In this document: one piece after another, positions 1-10,864 of the stretch
How positions within the stretch are numbered: the first letter of the stretch is position 1
How the letters are laid out: every line of letters begins with the position of its first letter
DNA from: Paragorgia papillata
Lineage: Eukaryota; Cnidaria; Anthozoa; Scleralcyonacea; Coralliidae
NCBI GenBank assembly: GCA_035771165.1
Contig: JAWNZC010000329.1
Coordinates: 1-64,000, forward strand
Length of the DNA stretch: 64,000 nucleotides
Direction: 5' to 3'
Made by a program: the position numbers and the translations under genes
The notes under the pieces: generated by a model
What the model was told of the DNA's origin: nothing
Seen by the model: only the letters and a program-made list of their open reading frames with translations
The model's database searches: none

Positions 1-355
1 ATGTAATAGATAAAGCATGAGCAGCGATCTGTATGTGATTTACAAGGCCAGCTGCAAGCGAGCCGTAGATACAGATTGGCTACAAATGCTTTGTCGTACA
101 AATGGACGCATCTAAATAGCCATGTTTTCAAACTATTTTTCAAGTTGGAGTGATTTTAGCTAAGTAAATTGAGGAAAAAATTTATGTAAATCAGGACGAA
201 TCTGCATGCGAATTACACATATTGATTAAATATTCATTTCTTTTGAATTTTCTTCATGAATTTTTAATGAATTTGATACATTTATGTAAACACGGAAAAG
301 ATGTTTTCCATTTCTTTTATAAAATAACATTTTTCAAACCAGATTTTACAAATGG

Positions 356-637
356 TGGGAAATGAAAGTTGTTACAGATGAAAGAAAGACATAGTCTTTA
401 CTTCGAGAAGTCAGAATTACCGCATTAAGAAAAGCAAATGGAAATCAGCCATGGCTTGGACGGAACACCAACCAGCGCTGAGAAACGGAATATGGCAGTG
501 ATGGATTCCCATGGCTTAATGGGTGGAAAGGATATCCTACTGATGTAGCGGCCGAGATGCAGGGAATTGTACAGCAGTTGATCCCTACCCGCGTCTATTA
601 CAGTGTCAAGCTTGGGCAAGATACTATAATGTTCTGA
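356..637 (+). pseudogene. conserved translatable fragment with in-frame stop, copy 1
   Basis: The plus strand reads as a plausible protein of about 93 codons containing GNQPWLGRNTNQR, then a TGA, then PWLNGWKGYPTDVAAEMQG and ending TIMF. The same frame, including the stop, recurs in copy 2 at 43,756-44,037. I do not recognise the family. A second short frame follows at about 698-900 (in copy 2 at 44,098-44,283, with Cys and His residues around DAHCSKGKWHN), and a 10-base insertion breaks that frame in copy 1. It could be decayed exons or a transposon remnant; chance is not excluded. Confidence 0.3.
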
Positions 638-1649
638 TTGTTTCATAAATAAATTAACATAATTTTAATTTCCCGCGAGTCCTTTGAGTCCAGGCCATTG
701 TGCCATCTTGCCTTAAAACAATGGCTGAGTGTTGTAGAACAATGGATGCCCATTGTTCCAAATTGTTTCAAGGGAAAATGGCACAATAACTAGTCCAAGC
801 ATGGCTGTTACTTCAAGTTTCTTGTCAATGGTCTTCCAGCTAATGACCACCTGGGAGGCATTATTTCATGTGAATCTGACACCAATCTCGTCTAAAACAA
901 CGTATCGAGTTTGAAAAGTGAAAAATCCTTCATGTCGGTTAAAAAGTTATGTTTTCGTGCTCCCAATCAGACTTAGATTCTGTTTACACGGAAAGCCGAC
1001 CTGCAGTCAAAACTTCAGTTCCGTCCAGTTGACCTGAGATTAGGCAGGTGTAACAAGACCAGACCCCCCCCTTTTAGAATGCCCCCGGGGCACCTGGTAC
1101 TAGGACCAGATGGCCCTCAGGACCAGATGCCCCCGGCCCTCTGAAGTTCTTTAAGATACTTAGTAAAACACAGTTTTAGCTGAAGTCAATTGGGGCTATG
1201 CTCTGTTCAGCCACCTATTACGTGGATTTGGTAATAAAGTAATTAAAACAAAACAAAACAAGTTCGGAACGTATTGAAACTTGTTCCGAAACGAACAATA
1301 AAGCGTTTAGATGGCATGCATGGTTAAATAAATTCTTAAGAATCTGGTAGAGGTTTATTATATTAAGTGAAGGGCTTTGTCTGTTTTTGAAACAGTGCTT
1401 CGGAAAAAAACCCGCGGTGAAATTATAGTGCATTTTCAAAGTTTTCCAGACCTGAAACCCGAGGTCTAATCCAACGCTTCGAATATCAGCTTAACGATGT
1501 TACAATCAATAAAAACGAAACTTGAACATCTATTTAATATATCCATAACCACTACCAGCAGGCTTTGACTTTCTCTTTTTTTTTATTTTGACACCATAAC
1601 TATCGAACAACATGGAATAGTCTGACAGCCATATGCACTCATATAATCC

Positions 1650-1735
1650 CCGAGACCGGGCGTAAGGGCCGAAGGCCCGGAGGGTGCTAATCTCGACACG
1701 CGTGGAGTCATTTTACGCGCGTGGACAAGCGAGTG
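1650..1735. repeat. GC-rich hairpin repeat (GGGCCGAAGGCCC type), copy 1
   Basis: The sequence CCCCGAGACCGGGCGTAAGG followed by GCCGAAGGCCCGGAG can fold on itself and is followed by a shared tail around GGTGCTAATCTCGACACGCG. The same cassette occurs in copy 2 near 45,030-45,115 and independently at 39,797-39,890, so it is a dispersed family rather than only part of the 5.8 kb unit. Confidence 0.55.
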
Positions 1736-2035
1736 ATATGCAAACAAATTTCTGATTTGTTTCTATGCATGGTACGTCCTTGCACGGTGAGAATTGTGGG
1801 GCACTGGGAACAATAAAATCTATTCTTGCCAAAAATCTTTATAATTTGTTCTTGTTGTTCAGAAAAGGCTTTCTTTAATACGTATATCCCGTTCAAAAGA
1901 ACAGAAACAAATCAACCTTTACAAATAAAGCAGAACAACATCCTTAGTAGAAGTAAACGGCCCGTCACACCGAAACTCGAAAGGAGAAACAAGCAATAGC
2001 GAAAAAAACAAGGAAGAAAAAGATCGAAACGTTTA

Positions 2036-2215
2036 AAGAGGCACTACGACGAAAAAATCGTAAATCTAGTATTGATTCCAGTAAACTTAATTTCCAACTG
2101 GTTGTCTCGTTCTCTAGATATTTAAGTTTCTGAAACACATGATAATTAGGTGCCTCGTGACGTCATTTACTCACACAGGCAAAAATATGATTTACAAAAT
2201 GAGTAATATATCTGA
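2036..2215. repeat. solo arm of the CRE-bearing foldback element
   Basis: Matches the left arm of the element at 2,733-3,543 in the same orientation: the GGCACTACGACGAAAAAATC start, the CTCGTGACGTCATTT block and the GATTTACAAAATGAGTAATA end. No matching right arm follows directly. The same solo arm occurs in copy 2 near 45,419. Confidence 0.7.
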
Positions 2216-2732
2216 AACTAATATAATATAAACAAATATAATAGTCAGTCAGCCGTGACGTAAGGTCTGTAATGAGGACGCACTATCTCGTTTAGAGTGG
2301 AGAGACCCCTGAAGGTATTAAGACATTCCTTCTCTAACCTTTATGCTCTCTTGCTAACACATATTACCACTAGTTATCTGTCGTTTTTTACTTTTCGTCA
2401 AAATGTTTGACAACAATGTCAATATACTAAATTTCAAAGCAGCAGAGTCAGGGTCACTTTGAAATGAAGTTAGTGACCTATCTCTAATTATTAATATCTA
2501 GTATTACCTTGTCTTTCCTGCAACTTTGTTTTCCAATAGTTAGCAACAACGTCATGCTTGCCACCTTCTTTCTCTAAAAAGCACAACAATATTGATCTCA
2601 ATGCAAATCAAATGTTTAAAGTACATGTAATTAACAAATTGATTCCCAACACAGCCAGGTGAAGAATCAGACATAGTTTAACGCTAGTAGTGGTTCTGGC
2701 TCATGACGTCACCATTTTTAGCCTGAAAACGC

Positions 2733-3543
2733 TTAAAGTGTCACTAAGACGAAAAATCGTGAATCTAGTATTGATACGAGTAAACTATAATTTCCAAATG
2801 AGGAATACCGGCGTTTTCAGTTCACAAAATATTGTCTCGTTCTCGAGATATTTACGTTTCTGAAACATGTAAATTAAGTGCCTCGTGACGTCATTTTCTC
2901 ACACAGGCAAAAATAAGATTTACAAAATGAGTAATATTTCTGAAACTAATAGGTAGAAATAATTCAAACTTTGCACAAGAGTAGTTATGGGGAAAATACA
3001 CTCCAACGTTCATATTATGTTGTTTCCATGGATACCGTTTGCAAACAGCCGCCTTCCATTTGTAAAACAAAAACGTTTATTTTTTCTCCATAAAACAACT
3101 TTTACTGCAATACACTGACATGAATATTTGTAGACACACAGATATTGTATTTCGAATGTTTCAATTATCATATTCTTTTGAAAATAAACATTAAATTAAT
3201 ATTTTAATTTTTTTAGTAAAAATGCTCGTGTTTCTACGGTTGCCGTAGCAACAACATGATGCGCAGAGCGGAGTGTACCTTTATGATAACTATACTTGTG
3301 CAAAGTTCGAATTATTTCTACTTCTTAGTTTTAGATATATTACTCATTTTGTAAATCTTATTTTTACCGGTGTGAGTAAATGACGTCACGAGGCACCTAA
3401 TTTACATGTTTCAAAAACTTAAATATCCCGAGAACGAGACAATATTTTGAGAAACTGAAAACGCCGGTATTCATCATTTGAAAATTAAAGTTTATTGGTA
3501 TCAATACTAGATTCACGATTTTTTCGTCGTAGTGCCACTTTAA
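2733..3543. mobile_element. foldback/MITE element with about 270-bp inverted arms (copy 1)
   Basis: The left arm (about 2,733-3,010) and right arm (about 3,270-3,543) are inverted copies starting TTAAAGTG and ending CACTTTAA around a 260-bp centre. No coding sequence is present, so the element is non-autonomous. Each arm carries the palindromic octamer TGACGTCA, a CRE/ATF-type site. The outer TTAA could be a target duplication of the piggyBac type, but this is ambiguous because it may be part of the arms. Confidence 0.75.
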
Positions 3544-5364
3544 TAAGCTTACAGTAAAAATATAGAGCAGCCGCTCTCAGTATTAAATCACGAACATTTA
3601 GTAGAAATGCTGTTCGAGTTTCCCTGTTTTTAATATATCCTGTAACTGTTACAGTAATTTCTTTATTCTATTTTGCGTGTCCTCGAAGTATTTTAAACGT
3701 ATCCGTTATGTTTTTGCCCGACATGTTTTACCTGTGGCTTATCTCCTTTTAAATATTTTTCTTATGGTATTAAAAACCACTTGCAACAGTTTCAACACTT
3801 CAGATTTTGGGATGAAATTTGTTTTTGCTATTCTAAATGAATTAGAAATGCCATAAATGAATATAACCGTGGCAGCCATGCAGTCAGATGTTTGAGTAGT
3901 TTTCAATCAATTCAAATATTCAATGCCTTTGAACAATGTAAATATTTTTGTGTCTGCGCCACTGATATATTGCTATCGTGTTGTGTGTGTGTTAGCTTTT
4001 TTGTGTAACTCTAACCAATGCGCGACGATTAAATCAGGGCCAATCAAAGCTCAGACTTTTTTGGCATCATGTACGAGATGTCAGTTTGAACGATGGAAAC
4101 AAGTATTTTTAATCTGATCGTGTTTATAATACATTTCGTCGCCATATTGTACGAATTCGAGGCTAGTCGAAGAGCAACACATACTATTTTCGAAGAAAGA
4201 CAATATTGCTGGTACAAATGGCAAGTATATTAACATGACTTATAGTAAACTTAGTAATATAGTAAACTTAGATCATACTAAGTAGGTGTGATCTACCACA
4301 GTTTTTGTGCGTTATACAAAATGATTGGAAAGCGATTTTCAACTCGTTGGGCGATTTATCGAGTCAGGCCATTTTGGTTATGAAGGACCGTCTTCAAGGG
4401 ACAAACAATCCTCTTCGGAGGAAACTTACAAGTATATATTTCACAACAGGTAGCATCATTTTACATTTTTAATGCAATCAAGTTTATTAGCAGTATACAC
4501 ATGTAGTTATTGACTGCTTATTTAAATAGGTTGCTGTAAGTTGTATCTAATAAGCCATGATCTGCCCCGCACAGACGTTCTTTACGAAACCCGCACGTCC
4601 CCAACAAAGGCCTGCTTGTCGGTGCAGAACATTCCGTTCCTTTTGTGCACCAGGAACTAATTAAACCAATACGGCATTCTCAGCCAAACACACGGACCGG
4701 GTGTAAGAAAATAACTCGTCAGAAAGCGTGACTAACCGTCTATTATCAATACGTGGCATTTTCAAATTTTTCACAGACGTGGCACGTTGGTAGAAAAAAA
4801 TTGAAAACAATTCAACTACTTTTTGCTCATGCATGCTTTACACAGACATTACACAGTTTAATTCATTAAAATGCATTCCTTACAGTTCCTTTATTATTGT
4901 CTAGCGGCATGGCGACAGTAGACCGTCATTCCCTTTCAAAAAAATATCGTCTGCCGTTAGAAAATGTATTAAAAATCATCTGTCGTAAGCTATTGTAAAT
5001 TATACAACCTAAGAAAAACAAGCAATCTGATTGGCTAAGAACTATGCGTTATTAAAGTACACATAGCGAAGTCGCAAAAAAAGTTTGTTTTATAAAAATT
5101 TGATCAAATTACACGTTTGAAGATGCAACTTGGTACAAAATAAAGTGCATTTCAACTGTCTGAGGATTACACATATCACTCAGTGATGAGAGACATGGCC
5201 ACCAAGTTGTGGTCCGACAACACGGTCATTTATTCAATAGTTGAGTAGGTTTTCTTTGTTCTTTATAGAGCTGTGTCTACGATATATCCCAAGAGAACCG
5301 ATAATTAAAAATTAAAGGCGCTGTATATAGATATTGCCCTGGTCAACAGGGCGACTTAAGCGCA

Positions 5365-5975
<611 letters not shown>

Positions 5976-6173
5976 TTCTAAAACTCATTAATAATTCATG
6001 GGGAAAACACAAAGAAAATCCATGTTTAATGAGTGTCTGTATACGTGATACAGATTTCTCTTGATTTACATAAACTTTAGCTTTGATTTTCTCGACTTAG
6101 ACAACGTTTTTTTAGAAAAATTACTACGCCAATGAACTAACCAAATCGGATCGTTTTAGAAGTCATTTACAGA

Positions 6174-6264
6174 ATTCGTGTCCGTTCTGTATCGGGATAC
6201 AGGCACTCGGCTTCGCCTCGTGTCTGTATACCCCGATACAGAACGGCCACTCATTCTGTAAATA

Positions 6265-6275
<11 letters not shown>
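6174..6275. repeat. 66-bp palindrome plus AT tract, copy 1
   Basis: CCGTTCTGTATCGGGATACA and its near-perfect inverted partner (ending CCCGATACAGAACGG) enclose a CTCGGCTTCGCCTCGTG loop, forming a long hairpin. It is followed by CATTCTGTAAATAGTACATA and an (AT)n run to 6,317. Confidence 0.75.

Positions 6276-6317
<42 letters not shown>
6276..6317. repeat. (AT)n microsatellite
   Basis: Uninterrupted AT dinucleotides directly downstream of the first palindrome. Confidence 0.95.
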
Positions 6318-6320
<3 letters not shown>

Positions 6321-6556
6321 CGTGGGTACCTATTAGCGATAATGCAACGCTCACTACCCTTGTGGAAGTTTGAGCACTCTGGGCCCATGCGCACTTCACG
6401 CTATCTGAATGTATTTCACCGATGCTGTCCCACATGCGGTTGTCACCGACGATCGCATGTGTATAAGTAATTGATGAAATTCATTCAGATTGTTCCAAGC
6501 TACACTGACGAGCTGTTGTACAGCGACACACCGTGTCTGTAGATTGAACTATATAT

Positions 6557-6709
6557 ATTCGTGTCCGTTCTGTATTGGGATACAGGCACTCGGCTTCGCC
6601 TCGTGTCTGTATACCCAGATACAGAACGGGCACTCATTCTGTAAATAGTACATATATATATATATATATACGCACGCACGTACGTACGCACGCACGCACG
6701 CACGCACGG
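6557..6709. repeat. 66-bp palindrome copy 2, with AT and CGTA/CGCA repeats
   Basis: Direct repeat of the 6,174-6,275 cassette, again ending in GTAAATAGTACATATATATA and then a CGCACGCACGTACGTACGCA tract. The 280 bases between the two cassettes (6,320-6,556) hold nothing recognisable. Confidence 0.75.
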
Positions 6710-6837
6710 CAAGTCCGCTAAATTGTGAACCTGTCGAGGAAACGCGATATATCTGTAAACCTATGTATATCCATATATCATAACTGTAAAGTTTACAAAC
6801 GGCGTTTTCAAACATATTATACCTTTGAATTCTATTA

Positions 6838-6960
6838 CAGAATCATCCTCAGAGAAAGATGAGAACATTTTTCATGATTTCTTACACTGCTAAATTCAAC
6901 GGGAAAATTTCGTCCCACTCGAGCGGGATCTGCAGTGGAGCTCTTTGGTTTTGTAAAACA
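6838..6960 (-). repeat. SINE-type repeat arm, minus orientation
   Basis: Reverse complement of the block at 10,865-11,060: both share CTGCAGTGGAGCTCTTTGG and the CATGATTTCTTACACTGCTA tail. The two lie in inverted orientation about 4 kb apart and enclose the tandem repeats and the Polinton-like element. Confidence 0.6.
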
Positions 6961-7149
6961 ACTCCAAATGAAATATGATCACGAGCGCCCAATGTCTGAA
7001 GCTATTAAATTAACTGTTTGTATTAATTGTAATATTTCAAAATCCATGGCATTTAATTCAGTAAAATTTCGCGTAAATTATTATTTCAATAATTCTCTTT
7101 GTATAAAAAGCAATTATAGTACAAGGGAGTTAAAAGACTGAGAGTTGGT

Positions 7150-7874
7150 CGCAAATCTGTGGAAGCGATAAATTAATATTAACGGAATATGTCTGCAGTG
7201 TCCGAAGGTGTCTGCTGACAAATATTTCTAAAACTGTGGACTGGAAATGTATGAAATTAGGTGTGAATGGTAGAGTAATCGTGTTTCTATCAATGGCAAC
7301 GAATATTCATGAAAAAAACAGTAATGACAGCCAGTGTTTATGAATAGTAGTGATTATTTAACGGAAATGTCTGCGGCGTTCCACGGTGTCTGCTCACAAA
7401 TATTTCTCAAACTGTGGCCTGGAAATTTATAAAATTAGGTGTGAATGGTAGAGTAACCCTGTTTCTATCAATGGCAACGAATATTCATGAAAAAAACAGT
7501 AATGACAGCGAGTGTTTACCGAAATAAAACAGTTGTGAAAGGTATATAAATAGTTGTGAAAGGTATATAAATAGTAGTGATTATTTAACGGAAATGTCTG
7601 CGGCGTCCCACGGTGTCTGCTCACAAATATTTCTCAAACTGTGGCCTGGAGATTTATAAAATTAGGTGTGAATGGTAGAGTAACCCTGTTTCTGGCAACG
7701 AATATTCATGAAGAGAACAGTAATGACAGCGAGTGTTTACCAAAATAAAACAGTTGAGTGAAGGTATACCATTACTGAATGGAAATGTCTGTGGCGTCCC
7801 ACGGTGTTCGCTCGCAAATATTTTCAGAAATTTTATGACCAACAGAGACATATGAAAGCAAAGCGTCTCACGGT
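7150..7874. repeat. tandem repeat of about 170-220 bp, about 3.5 copies
   Basis: Units share TTTAACGGAAATGTCTGCGG, CCACGGTGTCTGCTCACAAA, AATTAGGTGTGAATGGTAGA and AACGAATATTCATGA. Unit lengths differ by small internal duplications (a 19-bp doublet near 7,540). The last unit is interrupted at 7,874 by the Polinton-like insertion and resumes at 10,561. Confidence 0.85.
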
Positions 7875-8241
7875 AGTAGTAATACCCCCCCCCCCCCCCC
7901 ATATGGAGACCAAAGGGATGCCGCCCCATATGGAGACCAAAGGGATGCCGCCTCATTAAATATTCAACTTATTATTTATTCATTCTCAGGCTCCTTTGGG
8001 ATCTCCTAACCCTAATCTCATTATTTATGCATACGTCATTATTTCTCAGGCTCCTTTGGGACGTAGTAACCCTAACTTCCCCACCCACCAACCCTAGCTT
8101 TCATCCAACCCCCCGTGCGGATACGTCATTCCCGATTGGTCTGCGCCTGATTTCCGAAGTTCTGGGTTACTCATTATCAAAAGGCACTGTCCTATATAGC
8201 TTTTAATAAACCATTAACATTCAATTTTTAATTATTCATTC
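7875..8241. repeat. left terminal inverted repeat of the Polinton-like element
   Basis: About 367 bases matching 10,204-10,560 inverted with almost no substitutions by eye. It carries a 16-20 base C run, a 27-base word (ATATGGAGACCAAAGGGATG onward) present twice here but once on the right, CTCAGGCTCCTTTGGGA twice, and telomere-like CCCTAA words. Confidence 0.85.
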
Positions 8242-8465
8242 TTAGGCTCCTTTGGGACTTCCTAACCCTAACATTATTTATGCTTACGTCATTAATTCTC
8301 AGGCTCCTTTGGGAGGTAGTAACCCTAACTTTCCCCCCCAACTCTGGCTTTCATCCAACCCCCCGTGTAATACGTCATAACCGATAGCTCTCCGACTGAT
8401 TTCCGAAATTACGTCATTATCAAAAGGCATTCGACTTATACTCCTTATAAGTAATAGTAATCACC
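8242..8465. repeat. degenerate tandem copy of the inner terminal repeat
   Basis: Repeats the inner TIR: TAGGCTCCTTTGGGACTTCC, the CTTTCATCCAACCCCCCGTG block and TTATCAAAAGGCA. The left end of the element thus carries about 1.7 copies of the subterminal unit and the right end one. Confidence 0.75.
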
Positions 8466-9130
8466 TTTTCATTTATACACTTAACTCAAACGCCAGTTAG
8501 CACTTGTGGGACATGTAAGCATACAGAGCATGCGTACAGTAAACTTTAACAAAAGAGACGTTCTTTACAAGGAACGAGAGAGAAATTGACAGAGACACTT
8601 TATATTTTTAATCTGAAACCTTGTTTGGAGGAATATAGAGAGTTTGGAGGAATATAGAGAGTTTGGAGCAATCTAAATGTCTGAATCTGCTGAGATAACT
8701 TAAGTCGAATATTATCTGAATAAGCTATGAATATTATATTAGGGTTAGAACCTAAATGGTCAACCACAGTAAGTCATCCTAGAATCATTACTAACTAAAC
8801 TCTCGTTTATAAAACAAGTCAAGATATCGTAAGAAGAACTTAAGATATATTTTAGACGAGGAATCACTTCGAGAAGTCATGAAAAGAACGATTTTAAGTG
8901 TCGAAATATAAACTAAAGGCAAAGCGATTTATTACTTTGAAAGCGTTGCTACGCTTTCTGTTACTAAGTGTGATATTTGCATATTTATCCTCAGTGCACG
9001 TGCAGGAGACAAAAGAGAAACTCATTAGGGGTCATTAAGGAGATTAAGCGCTTGGGCAAGTCTAGTCAAGAGAGTCATTAGCAACACGCGTACATGTAAT
9101 ACAGAATTTAAAATATTTTATTGAGAAATA
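8466..9130. other. non-coding part of the Polinton-like element
   Basis: No ORF or known element. One short tandem repeat (TTTGGAGGAATATAGAGAG, about 2.5 copies near 8,622-8,668) is present. Confidence 0.5.
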
Positions 9131-9135
9131 TATCT

Positions 9136-9810
9136 TTACACAAAAAACTCTTGATTATTTAGTGATCTATCGGTAACACTAGCATATGGGCATACCGTAC
9201 ATCTTATAATCCGAAGGCATGGATCATGAGCCTTGAATTCTGTACCACAAACATTACATATCAGATTTCGATTAACGCATTTGTTAAAATATTTCCACAA
9301 ACACTTAGGACACTCAATTACATGTGTAAAATTAACAGGATTCTGACAACGTTCGCAATCAACAGGTTCGTCAATTATAGAATTTTCTGATTCTATTTCG
9401 GTGTAATCCTTATCGTTTTCTGAATCTTCTTCGGAGGAAGTTTCTTCGTTTTCGCTCTCTGATTCTGTTTCTTCTTCCGCCTGCGCCAACATTGTTAGCA
9501 CTCGAACATTTTCGATAAGGTTTTTGTCAATGTTAATGTCGGCGAGTCCTTTTACAAATACGTTTAAACCAGCTGGTTCGGGAATTCCTGAGAAGTAAGG
9601 TGATACACAGTATTCTACCAATTCGGCTATTTTTGTGTTTGGTATAGTTCTTCCTTGATACACAATTTCTCCTTTGGGATTCCATGTTAAGTTGACATAG
9701 GATGCGAGTAAACTATTCAACAAAGAGGACGCGTTCGCTTCATCGACTCCGTAGTCAAAATGTGACAGTATTTCTTTAACACGAAAATCGTCATGTAACC
9801 TTTCTCCCAT
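9136..9810 (-). CDS. Polinton-associated hypothetical protein with acidic linker and Cys-rich zinc-binding tail (224 aa)
   Basis: Begins MGERLHDD. Residues 1-110 look like a compact helical domain (LTWNPKGEIVYQGRTIPNTK then PAGLNVFVKGLADINI) of a type I associate with short proteins of Polinton-like elements in cnidarians and other marine invertebrates; that link is from memory and uncertain. Residues 111-150 are almost wholly Glu, Ser and Asp. Residues 152-207 hold ten cysteines in paired CxxC motifs (152/155, 167/170, 185/188, 204/207), suggesting zinc ribbons or a RING-like fold. The start ATG lies 45 bases after the stop of the 95-aa gene on the same strand, with a TATAAAAAG word between them. 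Function unknown; nucleic-acid or protein binding is inference. Confidence 0.75.
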   Translation of the reverse strand: MGERLHDDFRVKEILSHFDYGVDEANASSLLNSLLASYVNLTWNPKGEIVYQGRTIPNTKIAELVEYCVSPYFSGIPEPAGLNVFVKGLADINIDKNLIENVRVLTMLAQAEEETESESENEETSSEEDSENDKDYTEIESENSIIDEPVDCERCQNPVNFTHVIECPKCLWKYFNKCVNRNLICNVCGTEFKAHDPCLRIIRCTVCPYASVTDRSLNNQEFFV

Positions 9811-9854
9811 AGTGTTCAGGGTTCGAATGATGGTCTTTAAAAATATCGTTCTTT

Positions 9855-10142
9855 TTATATTAGTTCTGCGAGTCCTTCTAAAACTGGACCAAGTAGGACA
9901 TCAAGAAATCCTTCACCTTTTTGAACCCGGGGACAAGCCAAAGTTGATATGTCGTCGCTATAAGGCCTAACGACTTCAAGCAAAGCAGGTGATAATTGAT
10001 ATTGCGTTGACCAAAAGTTCAACATACAATCACAAATGCATCTAATTTGCTCAGGGCTAGCAGTCTCCAACAGACCTCGCTGTTGAATAGGTTCACTTGT
10101 ACATAAAAGTTCAAGAAACGGTTTGTGCTTTTTGATCAACAT
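9855..10142 (-). CDS. Polinton-associated small hypothetical protein (95 aa)
   Basis: Begins MLIKKHKPFLELL and contains RGLLETASPEQIRCICDCML, ending LEGLAELI. The pattern of a helical start, a Leu-Leu-x-x-Ala-Ser-Pro-Glu-Gln core and an Ile-Cys-x-Cys helix resembles a family of about 100-residue proteins I know from Polinton/adintovirus-like elements; no biochemical role is known to me. It is the first gene after the right TIR on the minus strand, so its promoter is probably in or next to that TIR. No membrane segment or signal peptide is visible. Confidence 0.7.
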   Translation of the reverse strand: MLIKKHKPFLELLCTSEPIQQRGLLETASPEQIRCICDCMLNFWSTQYQLSPALLEVVRPYSDDISTLACPRVQKGEGFLDVLLGPVLEGLAELI

Positions 10143-10203
10143 CTCTATTTGACAGTCAGTGTCTAAATGAGGAAAACGCTACCAGAACACATATTTTAAG
10201 AGG

Positions 10204-10560
10204 GAATGAATAATTAAAAATTGAATGTTAATGGTTTATTAAAAGCTATATAGGACAGTGCCTTTTGATAATGAGTAACCCAGAACTTCGGAAATCAGGC
10301 GCAGACCAATCGGGAATGACGTATCCGCACGGGGGGTTGGATGAAAGCTAGGGTTGGTGGGTGGGGAAGTTAGGGTTACTACGTCCCAAAGGAGCCTGAG
10401 AAATAATGACGTATGCATAAATAATGACGTATGCATAAATAATGAGATTAGGGTTAGGAGATCCCAAAGGAGCCTGAGAATGAATAAATAATAAGTTGAA
10501 TATTTAATGAGGCGGCATCCCTTTGGTCTCCATATGGGGGGGGGGGGGGGTATTACCACT
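10204..10560. repeat. right terminal inverted repeat of the Polinton-like element
   Basis: About 357 bases, inverted copy of 7,875-8,241. It differs by one extra AATAATGACGTATGCATA word and lacks the second 27-base word. It ends in a G run and TATTACCACT. Confidence 0.85.
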
Positions 10561-10566
10561 CACGGT

Positions 10567-10860
10567 GTTCGCTTTCAAAATCAAATTCAGGAACTTCCTA
10601 TTATTAAGATATATTCCATAGTTGAATGGTATGGGAGTCGAGGAGGCTGACACTCAGTATTTTCATTTTATCAAATCGCAAAAGCACTCCAAGATGCTGT
10701 TTAGATATTTCCCTTGATATAAATCGTTTCAGCTTTGTTTGAAAATTAGAATTGAAATTATTAATTTTACTTACTAAACCTTCTTGATTGACAGATTATG
10801 GGCGCTAAGCGAATCACATTCGGCGCAATCAATAATTAAAATCCCGTTCGTCAGCGAACG
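10567..10860. other. non-coding, continuation of the interrupted tandem unit
   Basis: Starts GTTCGCTTTCAAAATCAAA, the right half of the tandem unit cut by the Polinton-like insertion. The rest is AT-rich with no feature seen, apart from a short hairpin CCCGTTCGTCAGCGAACGGG at 10,843-10,862. Confidence 0.6.
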
Positions 10861-10864
10861 GGTT

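Larger units (their letters stand above)
7875..10560. mobile_element. compact Polinton/Maverick-like element (2.7 kb, non-autonomous)
   Basis: The ends read AGTAGTAATACCCC on the left and GGGGTATTACCACT on the right, so both termini start 5'-AGT and carry long near-identical terminal inverted repeats. The 6-bp direct repeat CACGGT flanks it (7,869-7,874 and 10,561-10,566), and the same CACGGTGT word is present once in the intact neighbouring tandem units, which shows the empty site. Polintons are known for 5'-AG termini and 6-bp target duplications made by a retroviral-type integrase. Inside are two minus-strand genes; no DNA polymerase B, integrase, protease or capsid gene is present, so replication and integration must come from elsewhere. 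Confidence 0.75.

Noticed and set aside
425..646. 73-codon minus-strand ORF present in both 5.8 kb copies
   Set aside because: The plus-strand frame of the same DNA looks more protein-like; the minus frame is probably its shadow and has no family.
7150..7874. CRISPR-like array
   Set aside because: The units of about 200 bp are whole repeats without unique spacers, and the DNA is eukaryotic.
8000..8120. Interstitial telomere array
   Set aside because: TTAGGG words are few and separated by unrelated sequence; they are part of the TIR, not a tandem array.
10239..10559. 106-codon minus-strand ORF in the right TIR
   Set aside because: It lies wholly in the TIR, runs through the G tract and has no counterpart in a conserved frame in the left TIR, which differs by indels.
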